A DNA stretch of 64,000 nucleotides from an uncultured Anaeromusa sp. (GCF_963676855.1 NZ_OY781460.1:1713520-1777519); one strand, 5' to 3'; shown: positions 1 to 8,712, counted from the stretch's first letter. Numbers and translations: made by a program. Notes: generated by a model not told the origin, from the sequence alone.

Positions 1-905
1 TGGATGAAGCCAGTGCGGCCATGGGTGCAGCCCGTGCGCTAGTTGGCGTATTTCCCTGGGCGGAAGCATGCCTGCAGACGCTGCAAAGCGAGCTGATCGA
101 TTTGAATGCCGATTTGGCGACGCACTTTGTCGAGCAAGCGGCAGGGCGCATTACCGAAGCTCATGTGGCTAGGCTGGAAGCAGTCATCGATGAAATGGAG
201 CAACGGCGCATTCCTCAGCATTACTTTGTTACGCCCGGCGAGTCGAAAGCCAGCGCGGCGTTGGATGTGGCGCGCACCATAGTGCGCCGGGCCGAAAGGC
301 GTACGATTACGTTAAGTCAAAAGGCGTTTGTACCCGAAGCGGATCGCCGTTATTTGAACCGGTTGTCAGATTTGCTTTTTGTGATGGCTCGCTGTGTAGA
401 GCAAGAAGAAGTGGTGCAAAAAGCAACAACCCAAATTGTGGAGCGATTGGCGGCGGGACAACAGCGTAAGGAAGGCTCGGCTTGCAAGGAGGCGAAAACC
501 TTGCTGGACAAAGCAAAACATATTTTGGAAGAAGCGGAATATAAGGCCATGGAAATCGGTGTGCCTATGGTTATGGCGGTGGTAGATGCCGGAGGCAATC
601 TGGTAGCGCAGCATCGTATGGATGGGTCACTTTTAGCCAGTATCTCACTGGCGTTAGATAAGGCCTATACGGCGGCAGCGCTGAAGATGTCTACGGAGGA
701 AGCGGCGCAATTAGTGCAGCCGGGAGGTCCCTTGTATGGCCTTAATACGGCGCAGCAAGGACGCTTTATTGTTTTTGGCGGCGGCTTACCGCTATTGGAC
801 GGCAAAGAAGTCCTAGGCGGGATCGGCGTCAGCGGCGGCGCAGTGCATGAAGATGTGCAAGTTGCCAATGCAGCTTTAGCCGCCTGGAAAAACGTCCGGG
901 CCTAA
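1..905 (+). CDS. pduO: PduO-type cob(I)alamin adenosyltransferase fused to HbpS-like domain (5' partial)
   Basis: The frame is open from the first bases (codons begin at base 3), so the gene starts upstream of the window. The visible first part matches the C-terminal half of PduO-type ATP:cob(I)alamin adenosyltransferases: a segment reading LNADLATHF and the signature FVTPGESKASAALDVARTIV followed by RRAERR. From about visible residue 160 to the end there is an HbpS/DUF336-like domain (VPMVMAVVDAGGNL, GGGLPLLDG), which in PduO proteins binds haem or corrinoid. The enzyme makes adenosylcobalamin from ATP and reduced cobalamin. It is first in a run with pduP, pduS and pduT, which fits cofactor supply and repair for a B12-dependent diol dehydratase that would lie upstream. 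The methionine at base 21 is internal, not the start. Confidence 0.88.
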   Translation, partial: DEASAAMGAARALVGVFPWAEACLQTLQSELIDLNADLATHFVEQAAGRITEAHVARLEAVIDEMEQRRIPQHYFVTPGESKASAALDVARTIVRRAERRTITLSQKAFVPEADRRYLNRLSDLLFVMARCVEQEEVVQKATTQIVERLAAGQQRKEGSACKEAKTLLDKAKHILEEAEYKAMEIGVPMVMAVVDAGGNLVAQHRMDGSLLASISLALDKAYTAAALKMSTEEAAQLVQPGGPLYGLNTAQQGRFIVFGGGLPLLDGKEVLGGIGVSGGAVHEDVQVANAALAAWKNVRA

Positions 906-968
906 GAAAGCGCAGCCTTGATCGGCGGCTTTCGACACGGCGCAGTAGCGCCGGAAGGAGGAACAAGA

Positions 969-2408
969 ATGGTAGTAGATCAGGCGCTGATAGCAAAAAT
1001 AACTGCTGAAATTGTAGCTTCGCTGCAAGATGGCGAAGGAAGCTCGAAACAAGTACAAGACGGCATTTTTGATACGGTGGATGAAGCCGTTGATGCCGCC
1101 CGTAAGGCATACAAAGAGCTGAAAAGTTTTTCTCGTATGGAACGAGAAAAGTTCGTTCAAGCTATACGGGATGCTGCCTATACCAATGCTGCTACGATGG
1201 CGGAAATGGCGGTATGGGAAAGCGGTATGGGACGTGTAAGCGACAAGATTCTTAAAAACCAGTTGGCGGCTACTAAAAGCCCTGGTACGGAGGATCTGAA
1301 GCCTGTCGCGTGGACTGGAGACGACGGCTTGACGTTGCTGGAGATGGGGCCCTATGGAGTGATTGGTTCTATTACACCAACCACCAATCCTACGGAAACC
1401 ATCATTTGCAATGGCATTGGCATGATTGCTGCAGGTAATGCGATTTTCTTCAGTCCTCATCCGACGGCGAAAAATACGTCCCTGTGGACCATTCGGCTTT
1501 TCAATGAAGCCGTTGTTAAAGCCGGCGGTCCGGCTAACCTTATGACTTCAGTAGCGAACCCATCCATTGAGGCGGCTAATGCCATGATGAAACATCCGGA
1601 CATCAACATGCTGGTAGCTACCGGCGGACCAGGTGTGGTAAAAGCGGTTCTGTCATCCGGCAAAAAGGCCATCGGTGCCGGTGCAGGAAACCCGCCTGTC
1701 GTTGTTGATGAAACAGCGGACATTCCCAAAGCGGCCAAGGATATTGTCAACGGATGTTCCTTTGACAACAACTTGCCTTGCATTGCGGAAAAAGAAGTCA
1801 TCGCGGTCGGCTCGATTGCTGACCAACTGATGATGTACATGCAACGTAATGGTGCGTATTTGATCAATAAAGAGCAGCGCGAAGCCCTCAAAGAAGTCAT
1901 TATGACTGCCAAAGAAGGCAAAATTGCTGAAGGGTGTACAGGTCCTGCTAATAAGGTCTATGGCATCAACAAGGACTATGTGGGAAAATCGGCCCAGTAC
2001 ATTTTGGATAAGATCGGCATTAATGTGCCGGATACGATCAAAGTAGTACTGTGTGAAGCTCCAGCAGATCACCCGTTTGTTGTGGAAGAACTGATGATGC
2101 CGGTATTGCCGGTGGTGTCTGTTAAGGACATCGATGCCGCCATTGCCTTGGCGGTTAAAGTAGAGCATGGCAACCGCCATACGGCCATCATGCATTCCAA
2201 AAACGTGGACAATTTGACCCAAATGGCCAAAGCCATTGAAACCACCATTTTTGTAAAAAATGCACCGTCTTATGCTGGGATTGGCGTAGGCGGCGAAGGG
2301 TACACCACCTTTACGATTGCCGGCCCCACCGGCGAAGGACTGACTTCCGCCAAGAGCTTTACCCGTCAGCGCCGTTGCGTGCTGGTGGATGGCTTCTCCA
2401 TCGTTTGA
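969..2408 (+). CDS. pduP: CoA-acylating propionaldehyde dehydrogenase of a microcompartment
   Basis: 479 aa, aldehyde dehydrogenase fold of the PduP/EutE type, converting propionaldehyde (or acetaldehyde), NAD+ and CoA to acyl-CoA. The catalytic cysteine is in SFDNNLPCIAEKE. The first residues (MVVDQALIAKITAEIVASL) form a short amphipathic helix, followed by a Gly/Ser/Gln-rich linker. That is the usual form of an encapsulation peptide that targets enzymes to the compartment lumen. The ATG at 969 follows GGAAGGAGG at a good distance; an in-frame TTG at 918 lacks a ribosome site. Neighbours pduO, pduS and pduT support the propanediol-type assignment, although EutE-like use on acetaldehyde cannot be excluded from sequence alone. 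Confidence 0.92.
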   Translation: MVVDQALIAKITAEIVASLQDGEGSSKQVQDGIFDTVDEAVDAARKAYKELKSFSRMEREKFVQAIRDAAYTNAATMAEMAVWESGMGRVSDKILKNQLAATKSPGTEDLKPVAWTGDDGLTLLEMGPYGVIGSITPTTNPTETIICNGIGMIAAGNAIFFSPHPTAKNTSLWTIRLFNEAVVKAGGPANLMTSVANPSIEAANAMMKHPDINMLVATGGPGVVKAVLSSGKKAIGAGAGNPPVVVDETADIPKAAKDIVNGCSFDNNLPCIAEKEVIAVGSIADQLMMYMQRNGAYLINKEQREALKEVIMTAKEGKIAEGCTGPANKVYGINKDYVGKSAQYILDKIGINVPDTIKVVLCEAPADHPFVVEELMMPVLPVVSVKDIDAAIALAVKVEHGNRHTAIMHSKNVDNLTQMAKAIETTIFVKNAPSYAGIGVGGEGYTTFTIAGPTGEGLTSAKSFTRQRRCVLVDGFSIV

Positions 2409-2431
2409 TGGAAGAACAGGGGGCGAACTAA

Positions 2432-3772
2432 TTGGCAGAGAATGTACGTGAAGAAATTATTGCCGCCGTTAAGGCGGCAGGTGTGGTGGGAGCCGGCGGC
2501 GCCGGCTTTCCTACGCATGTAAAAATCAACGCCAGTGTCGACACCATTCTGGTGAATGGTGCCGAGTGCGAGCCCCTTCTGCGGGCGCATCAGCAGCTTA
2601 TGGCCAGCGAAAGCCAGGCCATGCTGCTGGGCCTGCGAGCCGTGATGGTGGCTACTGGCGCACAAAAAGCCTACGTAGGACTTAAACACAAATATGGACC
2701 AGCCATTGAAAGTCTGACTAAGACTTTGGCCGATATGAATGAAAAAAATGTAGAACTGGCGTATTTGCCGGATATTTATCCTGCCGGAGACGAGCAGGTG
2801 CTGGTGCGCGAAATTACAGGACGCATCGTGCCTGAAGGAGGCATTCCCCTTCAAGTAGGGGTGGTAGTTGCCAACGTTGAAACGTTGATTAATGTGGCCA
2901 AAGCGTTGCAAGGAGAGGGCGTTACCGAAAAGTACGTCACTATCGGCGGCGCTGTAGTCAAGCCGATTACCATCAAGGCGCCTGTGGGCATGTCGATAAA
3001 AGAAGCGCTGGCTATGGCCGGCGGTCCGACAACCGGTCCCTATGCCATTATTGACGGTGGCCCGATGATGGGAAAACTGATTGAAGAAGACGCGCCGATT
3101 ACGAAAACAACCGGAGGCCTGTTGGTTTTGCCGGAGAGTCATAGCATTATTCGTCAGCGGCGTTTGTCCTGGGAGCATGTGCTCAACCGTTCTCGGGCGG
3201 TTTGCTGCAATTGTCGGGCTTGTACCGATGTTTGTCCGCGAAACCTTTTGGGTCACGGCCTGGAGCCGCATCGCATTATGCAAGCCATCGGTCACAGCAA
3301 CAGCGAGCAGCCGGATATTCTGCAGCGAGCCATGCTTTGCTCGGAATGCGGCGCTTGCGAAGTGTTTGGCTGTACCATGGGTTTGTCGCCTCGTTTGGTG
3401 AATGGGCATTTAAAAAAGGAATTCGCCAAGCAAAAAGTGCGTAATCCTTACCATGAAGCTCCTTGCACGGTACGCGGGGGCCGTGAATACCGCCTGATTC
3501 CCACGAAACGTCTTGTGGCTCGGCTGGGCCTGTCGCAGTATGACGTGAAAGCGCCGCTGTTGACGGAAATGCCGCAAGTGCGCAGCGTGAGACTGCTGTT
3601 GTCGCAGCATATCGGAGCGCCGGCCAAGCCGATCGTAGCCGTGGGAGACAGTGTCGCGAAAGGGCAGCTGGTGGCGGAGATTCCCGAAGGAGCTGGGTTG
3701 GGCGCTAATGTGCACGCCAGTATTGCTGGTAAGGTTGTCAGTATCGACGGCGCCATCGTCATTCAGGCGTAG
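2432..3772 (+). CDS. pduS: PduS-type cobalamin reductase (RnfC-like flavo-iron-sulfur protein)
   Basis: 446 aa starting at a TTG preceded by AGGGGG. The N-terminal part has the RnfC/NuoF-like glycine-rich segment (VVGAGGAGFPTHVK) and NGAECEPLL. About residues 255-310 hold two 4Fe-4S cysteine sets, CCNCRACTDVCP and CSECGACEVFGC. The C-terminal 80 residues look like a barrel-sandwich (lipoyl-like) domain. PduS reduces cob(III)/cob(II)alamin so that PduO can adenosylate it, and passes electrons across the shell. Its position directly between pduP and pduT matches Salmonella-like gene content. The non-ATG start is supported by the ribosome site and by the lack of a better upstream codon after pduP ends at 2408. 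Confidence 0.9.
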   Translation: MAENVREEIIAAVKAAGVVGAGGAGFPTHVKINASVDTILVNGAECEPLLRAHQQLMASESQAMLLGLRAVMVATGAQKAYVGLKHKYGPAIESLTKTLADMNEKNVELAYLPDIYPAGDEQVLVREITGRIVPEGGIPLQVGVVVANVETLINVAKALQGEGVTEKYVTIGGAVVKPITIKAPVGMSIKEALAMAGGPTTGPYAIIDGGPMMGKLIEEDAPITKTTGGLLVLPESHSIIRQRRLSWEHVLNRSRAVCCNCRACTDVCPRNLLGHGLEPHRIMQAIGHSNSEQPDILQRAMLCSECGACEVFGCTMGLSPRLVNGHLKKEFAKQKVRNPYHEAPCTVRGGREYRLIPTKRLVARLGLSQYDVKAPLLTEMPQVRSVRLLLSQHIGAPAKPIVAVGDSVAKGQLVAEIPEGAGLGANVHASIAGKVVSIDGAIVIQA

Positions 3773-3793
3773 TAGCGTACAGGGGGAATGAAC

Positions 3794-4345
3794 ATGAAGC
3801 GAGCCATTGGCTTGTTGGAATTGAAGAACATCACGCGGGGCATTTTGTCGGCGGACGCTATGCTCAAAGCGGCTAATGTGGATATGGTTATGGCCCAGCC
3901 GCTGTGCCCCGGCAAGTACGTAGTCATGGTGGCTGGTGACGTCGGAGCGGTGCAAAGCGCGATTCGCAGCGGCAAGGCGGTAGGCGGGGAAGAAAATGTA
4001 GTGGACGAGTTTGTGCTGCCTAATCCGCATGATTCCTTGATAGGTGCCGTGAGCGGCTGCAGCGACGTCCATGAAATTCATGCTTTGGGCGTGATTGAAA
4101 CCTATTCGGTGGCTTCCGCTGTAGTTGCTGCTGATGCGGCTGCGAAAGCGGCCAATGTTGCTCTGATTGACGTGCGCTTGGCGCGTGGCATGGGCGGCAA
4201 AGCCGTGGTGACGTTGACTGGTGATGTGGGCGCTGTCAATTCTGCTGTGCGTGCAGGAGCGCATGCCATTGAGCACGGAGGCTTCCTGGTGGATCAACTG
4301 GTCTTGCCTGCGCCGCATAAAAACTTGCACGAAGCATTATTCTAA
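3794..4345 (+). CDS. pduT: PduT-type shell protein with tandem BMC domains
   Basis: 183 aa consisting of two BMC domains: residues 1-90 ([20 protein letters not shown] at the start) and about 95-180 ([20 protein letters not shown]). PduT forms pseudohexameric trimers with a 4Fe-4S cluster in the central pore, bound by one cysteine per subunit. The single candidate here is the cysteine in VSGCSDVHE, just before the second domain. It probably works with PduS in electron transfer through the shell. An AGGGGGA ribosome site sits 7 nt before the ATG at 3794; the ATG at 3788 is too close to it. Confidence 0.9.
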   Translation: MKRAIGLLELKNITRGILSADAMLKAANVDMVMAQPLCPGKYVVMVAGDVGAVQSAIRSGKAVGGEENVVDEFVLPNPHDSLIGAVSGCSDVHEIHALGVIETYSVASAVVAADAAAKAANVALIDVRLARGMGGKAVVTLTGDVGAVNSAVRAGAHAIEHGGFLVDQLVLPAPHKNLHEALF

Positions 4346-4386
4346 ACAACGGACATGCCTGCCAAGGAATGGAAGGGACGGACAAG

Positions 4387-5424
4387 ATGGAACATACGTT
4401 ACGCGATGTCGTCGATCTAGAACTGTTGCAGCAGATACAAGACCGTTTTGCGCTGGCCATGGGGATGGCCAGCATTACTGTAGATCATGAGGGCCCAGTG
4501 ACTAAGCCGAGCAATTTTACTGATTTTTGCATGGAAAAGACCCGGAATACAACCGAAGGCGCTAAGCGCTGTAATGAATGCGATATCAAAGGCGGTCAAG
4601 AAGCCGCCCGTACGGGAAAGCCGGCTATTTATTATTGTCATGGAGGGTTGATGGATTTTGCCGCTCCCATTGTTGTGGAAGGAAAACAGCTTGGTTCCAT
4701 GCTGGGAGGTCAGGTGCTGCCGAAGGCTCCGGATGAAGAGAAATTTCGTCGGATTGCGGTGGAGCTGGGTATTGAACCAGAAGAATACCTAACGGCTTTA
4801 CGGAAAATCCGCATTGTACCGGAAGAAAGCATACGAGCGGCTGCGGATTTGCTCTATATAGTGGCAAATGCGCTATCTCGCATGGGATACCAGCGGTTGA
4901 AGACAATGAAGAGTACGCAGTATTTTCTGGATGTGTCCGGAAATATGGGGGCTCGTATTGCAGACGTTTCAGAGCGTGTGGAGGACGTAACCGAGCATGT
5001 TTCCTCGCTCGTTCAAAACTCTCAGTCTTTGTTGGGATCTACTGCAGAAACGACGCAGAAGGTAAAGGATACTGATGAAATCTTGCGCTTTATACGGAAT
5101 GTAGCCGATCAAACCAAGCTATTGGGACTGAACGCTGCCATTGAAGCGGCGCGGGCCGGCGAAATGGGTCGCGGTTTTGCGGTTGTGGCGCAAGAAGTGC
5201 GGAATTTGGCAGGGGTCAGCGTGGATTCTGCGCAAAAAATAGAAGGTATTTTGCAGAACATACAAAAAGGCATGCAGGAAATCGAAAAAGAAATTTCCAA
5301 TACCGGAGCGATTGTCGAACGTCATCAAGAGTTTATGCGGACTATTTCCGTTGCTGTTCAAGATTTGGATGGCATGGCGCGCAGCGTAAAAGCGGCCGCT
5401 GATGAGATGAAACAACAATTGTAG
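4387..5424 (+). CDS. Soluble chemoreceptor with PocR sensory domain
   Basis: 345 aa without a membrane segment. Residues about 8-165 match the PocR ligand-binding domain, with the conserved cysteine/histidine set ([26 protein letters not shown]). PocR domains are known from regulators of propanediol use. From about residue 185 to the end there is a methyl-accepting chemotaxis signalling domain with the hairpin motif ([30 protein letters not shown]) flanked by long helices. It lies between pduT and an alcohol dehydrogenase, apparently in the same operon, so it may couple swimming to the compartment substrate, probably a diol or an aldehyde derived from it. The start at 4387 has GAAGGGACGG upstream; the ATG at 4369 has its AAGGA directly against it. 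Confidence 0.85.
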   Translation: MEHTLRDVVDLELLQQIQDRFALAMGMASITVDHEGPVTKPSNFTDFCMEKTRNTTEGAKRCNECDIKGGQEAARTGKPAIYYCHGGLMDFAAPIVVEGKQLGSMLGGQVLPKAPDEEKFRRIAVELGIEPEEYLTALRKIRIVPEESIRAAADLLYIVANALSRMGYQRLKTMKSTQYFLDVSGNMGARIADVSERVEDVTEHVSSLVQNSQSLLGSTAETTQKVKDTDEILRFIRNVADQTKLLGLNAAIEAARAGEMGRGFAVVAQEVRNLAGVSVDSAQKIEGILQNIQKGMQEIEKEISNTGAIVERHQEFMRTISVAVQDLDGMARSVKAAADEMKQQL

Positions 5425-5434
5425 GAGGTGCACT

Positions 5435-6595
5435 ATGGTTAAACGTATGGTTCTCAATGAAACATCCTATTTTGGCGCAGGCGCCATTGAAGTGATTCCA
5501 GAAGAAATGACGCGTCGTGGTTTTTCTAGAGTCTTTGTAGTGACTGATAAGGATTTGGTAGCTGCTGGCGTAGTAGCCCAGGTTACAGCGGTTTTAGAAA
5601 AGGCGTCGGTTCCTTTTTCACTCTATGATGAAGTAAAGCAGAATCCGACGGTGGCTAATGTTAATGGCGGCGTGGCTGCTTTTAAAGCGTCTGGCGCCGA
5701 CTGCATTGTGGCCATTGGCGGCGGCTCGCCGATTGATACGGCCAAAGGCATTGGCATTGTGGTGAACAATCCTGAGTTTGCTGATGTATGCTCCTTGGAA
5801 GGCTGTGCGGCGACAAAAGCCAAAAGCGTGCCGGTTATTGCGGTACCGACGACAGCGGGAACTGCGGCGGAAGTTACCATTAACTACGTCATTACTGATG
5901 AAAAAAACGTCAAAAAAATGGTTTGTGTGGACCCTAACGACATTCCTGTTATGGCCGTAGTAGATCCGCAGCTCATGACTTCTATGCCAAAAGGGCTGAC
6001 AGCGGCTACCGGTATGGATGCGTTGACCCATGCGATTGAAGGGTATATTACGCAGGGTGCTTGGGATATGAGCGATATGTTCGCGTTGCAGTCGATTAGT
6101 TTGATTGCAAAACATCTGCCTACAGCCGTCGCACAGCCTACTGATATAGAAGCCAGAAGCGGTATGGCATTGGCTCAGTATGTAGCAGGAATGGGCTTCT
6201 CTAATGTGGGCTTGGGCATTGTCCATTCTATGGCGCACCCTCTGGGAGCGCTCTATGACACACCCCATGGCGTTGCCAATGCCTTGTTGCTACCCTATGT
6301 TATGGAATACAACGCTCCGGCATCTGGAGAAAAATACAAAGAGATTGCCCGCGCTATGGGGGTTCAAGGCGTTGACTCTATGGAACAAGACGCTTACCGT
6401 AAAGCAGCGGTGGCTGCGGTAGTGGCCTTGTCTAAGAAAATCCGCATTCCTCAGAAATTGCAAGATATTGGCGTGCAAGAAGAGGATCTGTCCAAGCTAG
6501 CCGCTGCCGCCTTCGCCGATGTCTGCACGCCGGGAAATCCTCGCGAAACCAATGAAAAAGAAATTCTTGCTTTGTATCAGAAGGCATATTCCTAG
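5435..6595 (+). CDS. fucO: Iron-containing alcohol dehydrogenase, FucO (lactaldehyde reductase) type
   Basis: 386 aa group III alcohol dehydrogenase. Motifs seen are GGGSPIDTAKGIG (NAD binding), VPTTAGTAAEV, DALTHAIEGYIT, and the metal-binding histidines in VHSMAHPLGALYDTPHG. The sequence resembles E. coli FucO across its length, including the NPEFADV and CVDPNDIP segments, more than PduQ. FucO interconverts lactaldehyde and 1,2-propanediol. In this operon it could instead, or also, reduce propionaldehyde to propanol and recycle NADH for PduP. AGGAGG lies 7 nt before the ATG. It is the last gene before the palindromic terminator at 6657. Confidence 0.88.
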   Translation: MVKRMVLNETSYFGAGAIEVIPEEMTRRGFSRVFVVTDKDLVAAGVVAQVTAVLEKASVPFSLYDEVKQNPTVANVNGGVAAFKASGADCIVAIGGGSPIDTAKGIGIVVNNPEFADVCSLEGCAATKAKSVPVIAVPTTAGTAAEVTINYVITDEKNVKKMVCVDPNDIPVMAVVDPQLMTSMPKGLTAATGMDALTHAIEGYITQGAWDMSDMFALQSISLIAKHLPTAVAQPTDIEARSGMALAQYVAGMGFSNVGLGIVHSMAHPLGALYDTPHGVANALLLPYVMEYNAPASGEKYKEIARAMGVQGVDSMEQDAYRKAAVAAVVALSKKIRIPQKLQDIGVQEEDLSKLAAAAFADVCTPGNPRETNEKEILALYQKAYS

Positions 6596-6656
6596 GCCAT
6601 TGGGGGCCGCCGCGACGCCTCACGGGGACGGCGCGTCACGATAGGACCCATTCGAC

Positions 6657-6706
6657 ATGCAAAGAAGAAGAGCCGGCAGATATCTGCCGGCTCTTCTTCT
6701 TTGCAT
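6657..6706. terminator. 50-bp perfect palindrome, bidirectional terminator
   Basis: The two 25-base arms (ATGCAAAGAAGAAGAGCCGG and the following CAGAT, then their reverse complement) are exact with no spacer. The GC-rich core is flanked by an A/G-rich arm on one side and a T/C-rich arm on the other, so RNA from either strand folds into a hairpin ending in pyrimidines. It lies between the convergent fucO-like and P-II genes and touches the P-II stop codon. Confidence 0.8.
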
Positions 6707-7080
6707 TAAGCGCTTTTGGTGTCCTTAGGAGCTTTGATGGCTGCAGGGCCTTCGTCGCCAGTGCGGATACGCACGGCGTTAGAAAGCGGCTGAATGAAGA
6801 TTTTGCCATCCCCTAATTTACCGGTTCGCAAGATTTCTTTAGCGGTTTTAACTACGGTTTCTACAGGTACATCGCAGACGACAATTTCTACTTTGATTTT
6901 TGGCAATAGGTTTACGGAATACTCGGAACCACGGTATACTTCTACATGGCCTTTTGTCAGGCCGCTACCAAAGATTTGGCTGACAGTCATGCCAGTAACG
7001 CCAATCTTATTCATGGCTTCCTTGAGTTCATCCAGTTTAGCGGGACGGGTGATAATTTCCACCTTGGTAATAGGTTCCAT
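6706..7080 (-). CDS. glnB: P-II family nitrogen regulatory protein
   Basis: 124 aa P-II signal protein, which binds ATP/ADP and 2-oxoglutarate and controls nitrogen-related targets. The T-loop is present with the conserved tyrosine (VEVYRGSEYSV), and so are KVEIVV and the C-terminal GDGKIFIQPLSNAVRIRTG. The extra lysine-rich tail after DEGPAAI is longer than in E. coli GlnB. No ammonium transporter or glutamine synthetase is adjacent, so the partner is not shown here. The ATG at 7080 follows AAAGGAGG. The gene has its own promoter (7188-7216) and a terminator-like hairpin in the leader. Confidence 0.9.
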   Translation of the reverse strand: MEPITKVEIITRPAKLDELKEAMNKIGVTGMTVSQIFGSGLTKGHVEVYRGSEYSVNLLPKIKVEIVVCDVPVETVVKTAKEILRTGKLGDGKIFIQPLSNAVRIRTGDEGPAAIKAPKDTKSA

Positions 7081-7106
7081 GTGTATTCCTCCTTTTTTTA
7101 GGGAAC

Positions 7107-7150
7107 AAAAAATCGTTCCAGTGCCAATCTTATTGATTGGTACTGGAACG
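7107..7150 (-). promoter_or_regulatory. Leader attenuator upstream of glnB
   Basis: On the minus strand, a 16-bp stem with one A-C mismatch (CGTTCCAGTACCAATC over a 5-nt loop) is followed by TTTTTT, between the predicted promoter and the ribosome site. Only this strand has a T-run after the hairpin, so it would stop glnB transcription early. An alternative small hairpin, GGAAC-N7-GTTCC at 7145-7161, would use part of the first arm and could act as antiterminator. Confidence 0.6.
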
Positions 7151-7187
7151 ACCATTGTTCCGGAAACATATTCAAGCTATGTTTATA

Positions 7188-7216
7188 ATTATAGCGAAAA
7201 TGCAGCTATAAATCAA
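7188..7216 (-). promoter_or_regulatory. Predicted sigma-A promoter for glnB
   Basis: Minus strand TTGATT (7216-7211), 17-bp spacer, TATAAT (7193-7188). The transcript would start near 7181 and run through the attenuator into glnB. Confidence 0.6.
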
Positions 7217-7228
7217 GACGTTCCATTC

Positions 7229-7257
7229 TTGACGAACGAGAAAAGTGTTGGTATACT
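7229..7257 (+). promoter_or_regulatory. Predicted sigma-A promoter for the cobalamin riboswitch transcript
   Basis: TTGACG, 17-bp spacer, TATACT, ending about 25 bases before the riboswitch begins. Confidence 0.65.
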
Positions 7258-7277
7258 GACTTCAATTTCATAGTATA

Positions 7278-7458
7278 TGACTGAGGTGCCGCTAATTGCG
7301 GAGAATAGGGAAGTCGGAGCGGCTGCAATAAGCCGTGTACGCGCGGGCCCGCCACTGTACCGATGAGAGCTTGCCAGTAGCCACTTGCACCAAAAAAGTT
7401 GCAGGGAAGGCGGCAATGTATCGATGAATCGGGAGCCAGGAGACCTGCCTCAGATCAG
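7278..7458 (+). promoter_or_regulatory. Cobalamin (B12) riboswitch
   Basis: The aptamer landmarks occur in order: GAGGTGCCGC, GAATAGGGAAGTCGG, the GCGGGCCCGCCACTGTACCG core, and the B12 box AGCCAGGAGACCTGCCT at 7434-7450. A terminator follows at 7477, so binding of a cobamide should switch off the cobT-like genes. Confidence 0.93.
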
Positions 7459-7476
7459 GAAGACCTTGTTGGATAC

Positions 7477-7514
7477 AAAGGCTTTTTAGGATTGCTTCCT
7501 AAAAAGCCTTTTTT
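7477..7514 (+). terminator. Riboswitch-controlled terminator
   Basis: A 14-bp perfect stem (AAAGGCTTTTTAGG, 7-nt loop, complement) ending in a T-run, 19 nt after the aptamer and 149 nt before the first gene. Confidence 0.88.
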
Positions 7515-7662
7515 GTTAAGGCGCCACTGCTTTATTTATCTCTCGCAACAAAATGGTTCTTTGCTTTCGGACCGTATCAGAGAAGGAAATTTCTTGTTGT
7601 GGCGAAGAATTTATTAAAGCAGCAGCTTCTTAAGGGTCTTCCAGAAAGAAAGGGAGTACATG

Positions 7663-8712
7663 ATGGATTTATTGCAAGAAACACTAGCTCGAATTGAGAA
7701 GCCAGATGTAAAAGCCTATGAAATGGTGGAAAAAGCACTGACGAAGGTGGTATACCCTGCAGGAATGCTAGGGCGCTTGACGGACATGGCGGCGACCTAT
7801 GCAGCCGCCATGGGGGTCGCAAAACCTCAAAAACTGAAGGCCTGCATGGTCATTGCTTGTGCGGATCATGGCGTGGCTCGACGTTCGGTGAGCGCCTATC
7901 CTATTGAGACAACGGCGCAGATGACAATTAACTATGTGGCGTCTAAGGGGGCTAGCGCCAATGCATTTGCTAATTTCTGCGGCGCTGATATGGTAGTAGT
8001 TGATGCTGGCGTAGCAGTGGATTTACCGTCCTTGCCGGGACTTTGGGAGCGCAAGATTGCCTATGGCACGAAGGATTTCACCCAGGGACCGGCTATGACG
8101 CAAGAGCAGGCTGTCAAAGCATTGGAAATTGGCATTTCGATTGTGCAGGAAAAAGTGCAGGAAGGATATCGCTGCTTTACTTTAGGTGAAATGGGTATTG
8201 GCAATACAACCAGCAGTGCTGCCATTGTGGCTGCCATATCTGGAGAAGACCCTCTGCAAACTACCGGAAGGGGTACTGGCATTTCGGATCAACGTTTGGA
8301 AGAAAAGCGTAAGTATGTACGTCAAGCGTTGCAGCTTAACCGACCACAGGGAACCGATGGTCTGGATGTTTTGAGTAAGGTGGGCGGGTTGGAATTAGGC
8401 GTGTTGGCTGGTGTTGTGCTGGGCGCTGCGGCACATAAATGCCTGGTAATTGTTGACGGGCTGAATACGACGGCGGCGGCCTTGGTGGCTCAAGGCATTC
8501 ATGCGGACAGTGCCAGTTATTTGCTGGCTTCCCACTTGTCCGGTGAGCCGGCGCACCGCATTGCCTTGCGCCAACTGGAGCTAGAGGCGTGTGTGGATTT
8601 AGGAATCCGCCTCGGCGAGGCTATTGGCGCGTCGTTGGTGGTGGATATGCTGCAGATGGTTTTAGCCATGCTGCAGGAAGTGTATGCAAATGCAGAAGAG
8701 GGGTTGGCGTAA
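7663..8712 (+). CDS. arsA: CobT-family phosphoribosyltransferase, ArsA-like subunit
   Basis: 349 aa nicotinate-nucleotide:base phosphoribosyltransferase of the CobT family, which activates the lower-ligand base of cobamides as alpha-ribotide. It has canonical CobT landmarks: ADHGVARRSVSAYPIETTAQ, VVDAGV, GEMGIGNTT, TGRGTG, GLELGVLAGV and, near the end, RLGEAIGA with the glutamate equivalent to the catalytic residue of Salmonella CobT. A second diverged CobT homologue follows with a one-base overlap. That tandem arrangement matches Sporomusa ovata ArsA/ArsB, a heterodimer that uses phenol and p-cresol. The gene symbol refers to that cobamide enzyme, not to the arsenic ATPase. The start at 7663 is preferred over 7660 because of its spacing from AGGGAG. 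Confidence 0.82.
   Translation: MDLLQETLARIEKPDVKAYEMVEKALTKVVYPAGMLGRLTDMAATYAAAMGVAKPQKLKACMVIACADHGVARRSVSAYPIETTAQMTINYVASKGASANAFANFCGADMVVVDAGVAVDLPSLPGLWERKIAYGTKDFTQGPAMTQEQAVKALEIGISIVQEKVQEGYRCFTLGEMGIGNTTSSAAIVAAISGEDPLQTTGRGTGISDQRLEEKRKYVRQALQLNRPQGTDGLDVLSKVGGLELGVLAGVVLGAAAHKCLVIVDGLNTTAAALVAQGIHADSASYLLASHLSGEPAHRIALRQLELEACVDLGIRLGEAIGASLVVDMLQMVLAMLQEVYANAEEGLA

Noticed and set aside
918..968. Upstream TTG start for pduP
   Set aside because: The added 17 residues show no family similarity, and the strong ribosome site is immediately before ATG 969.
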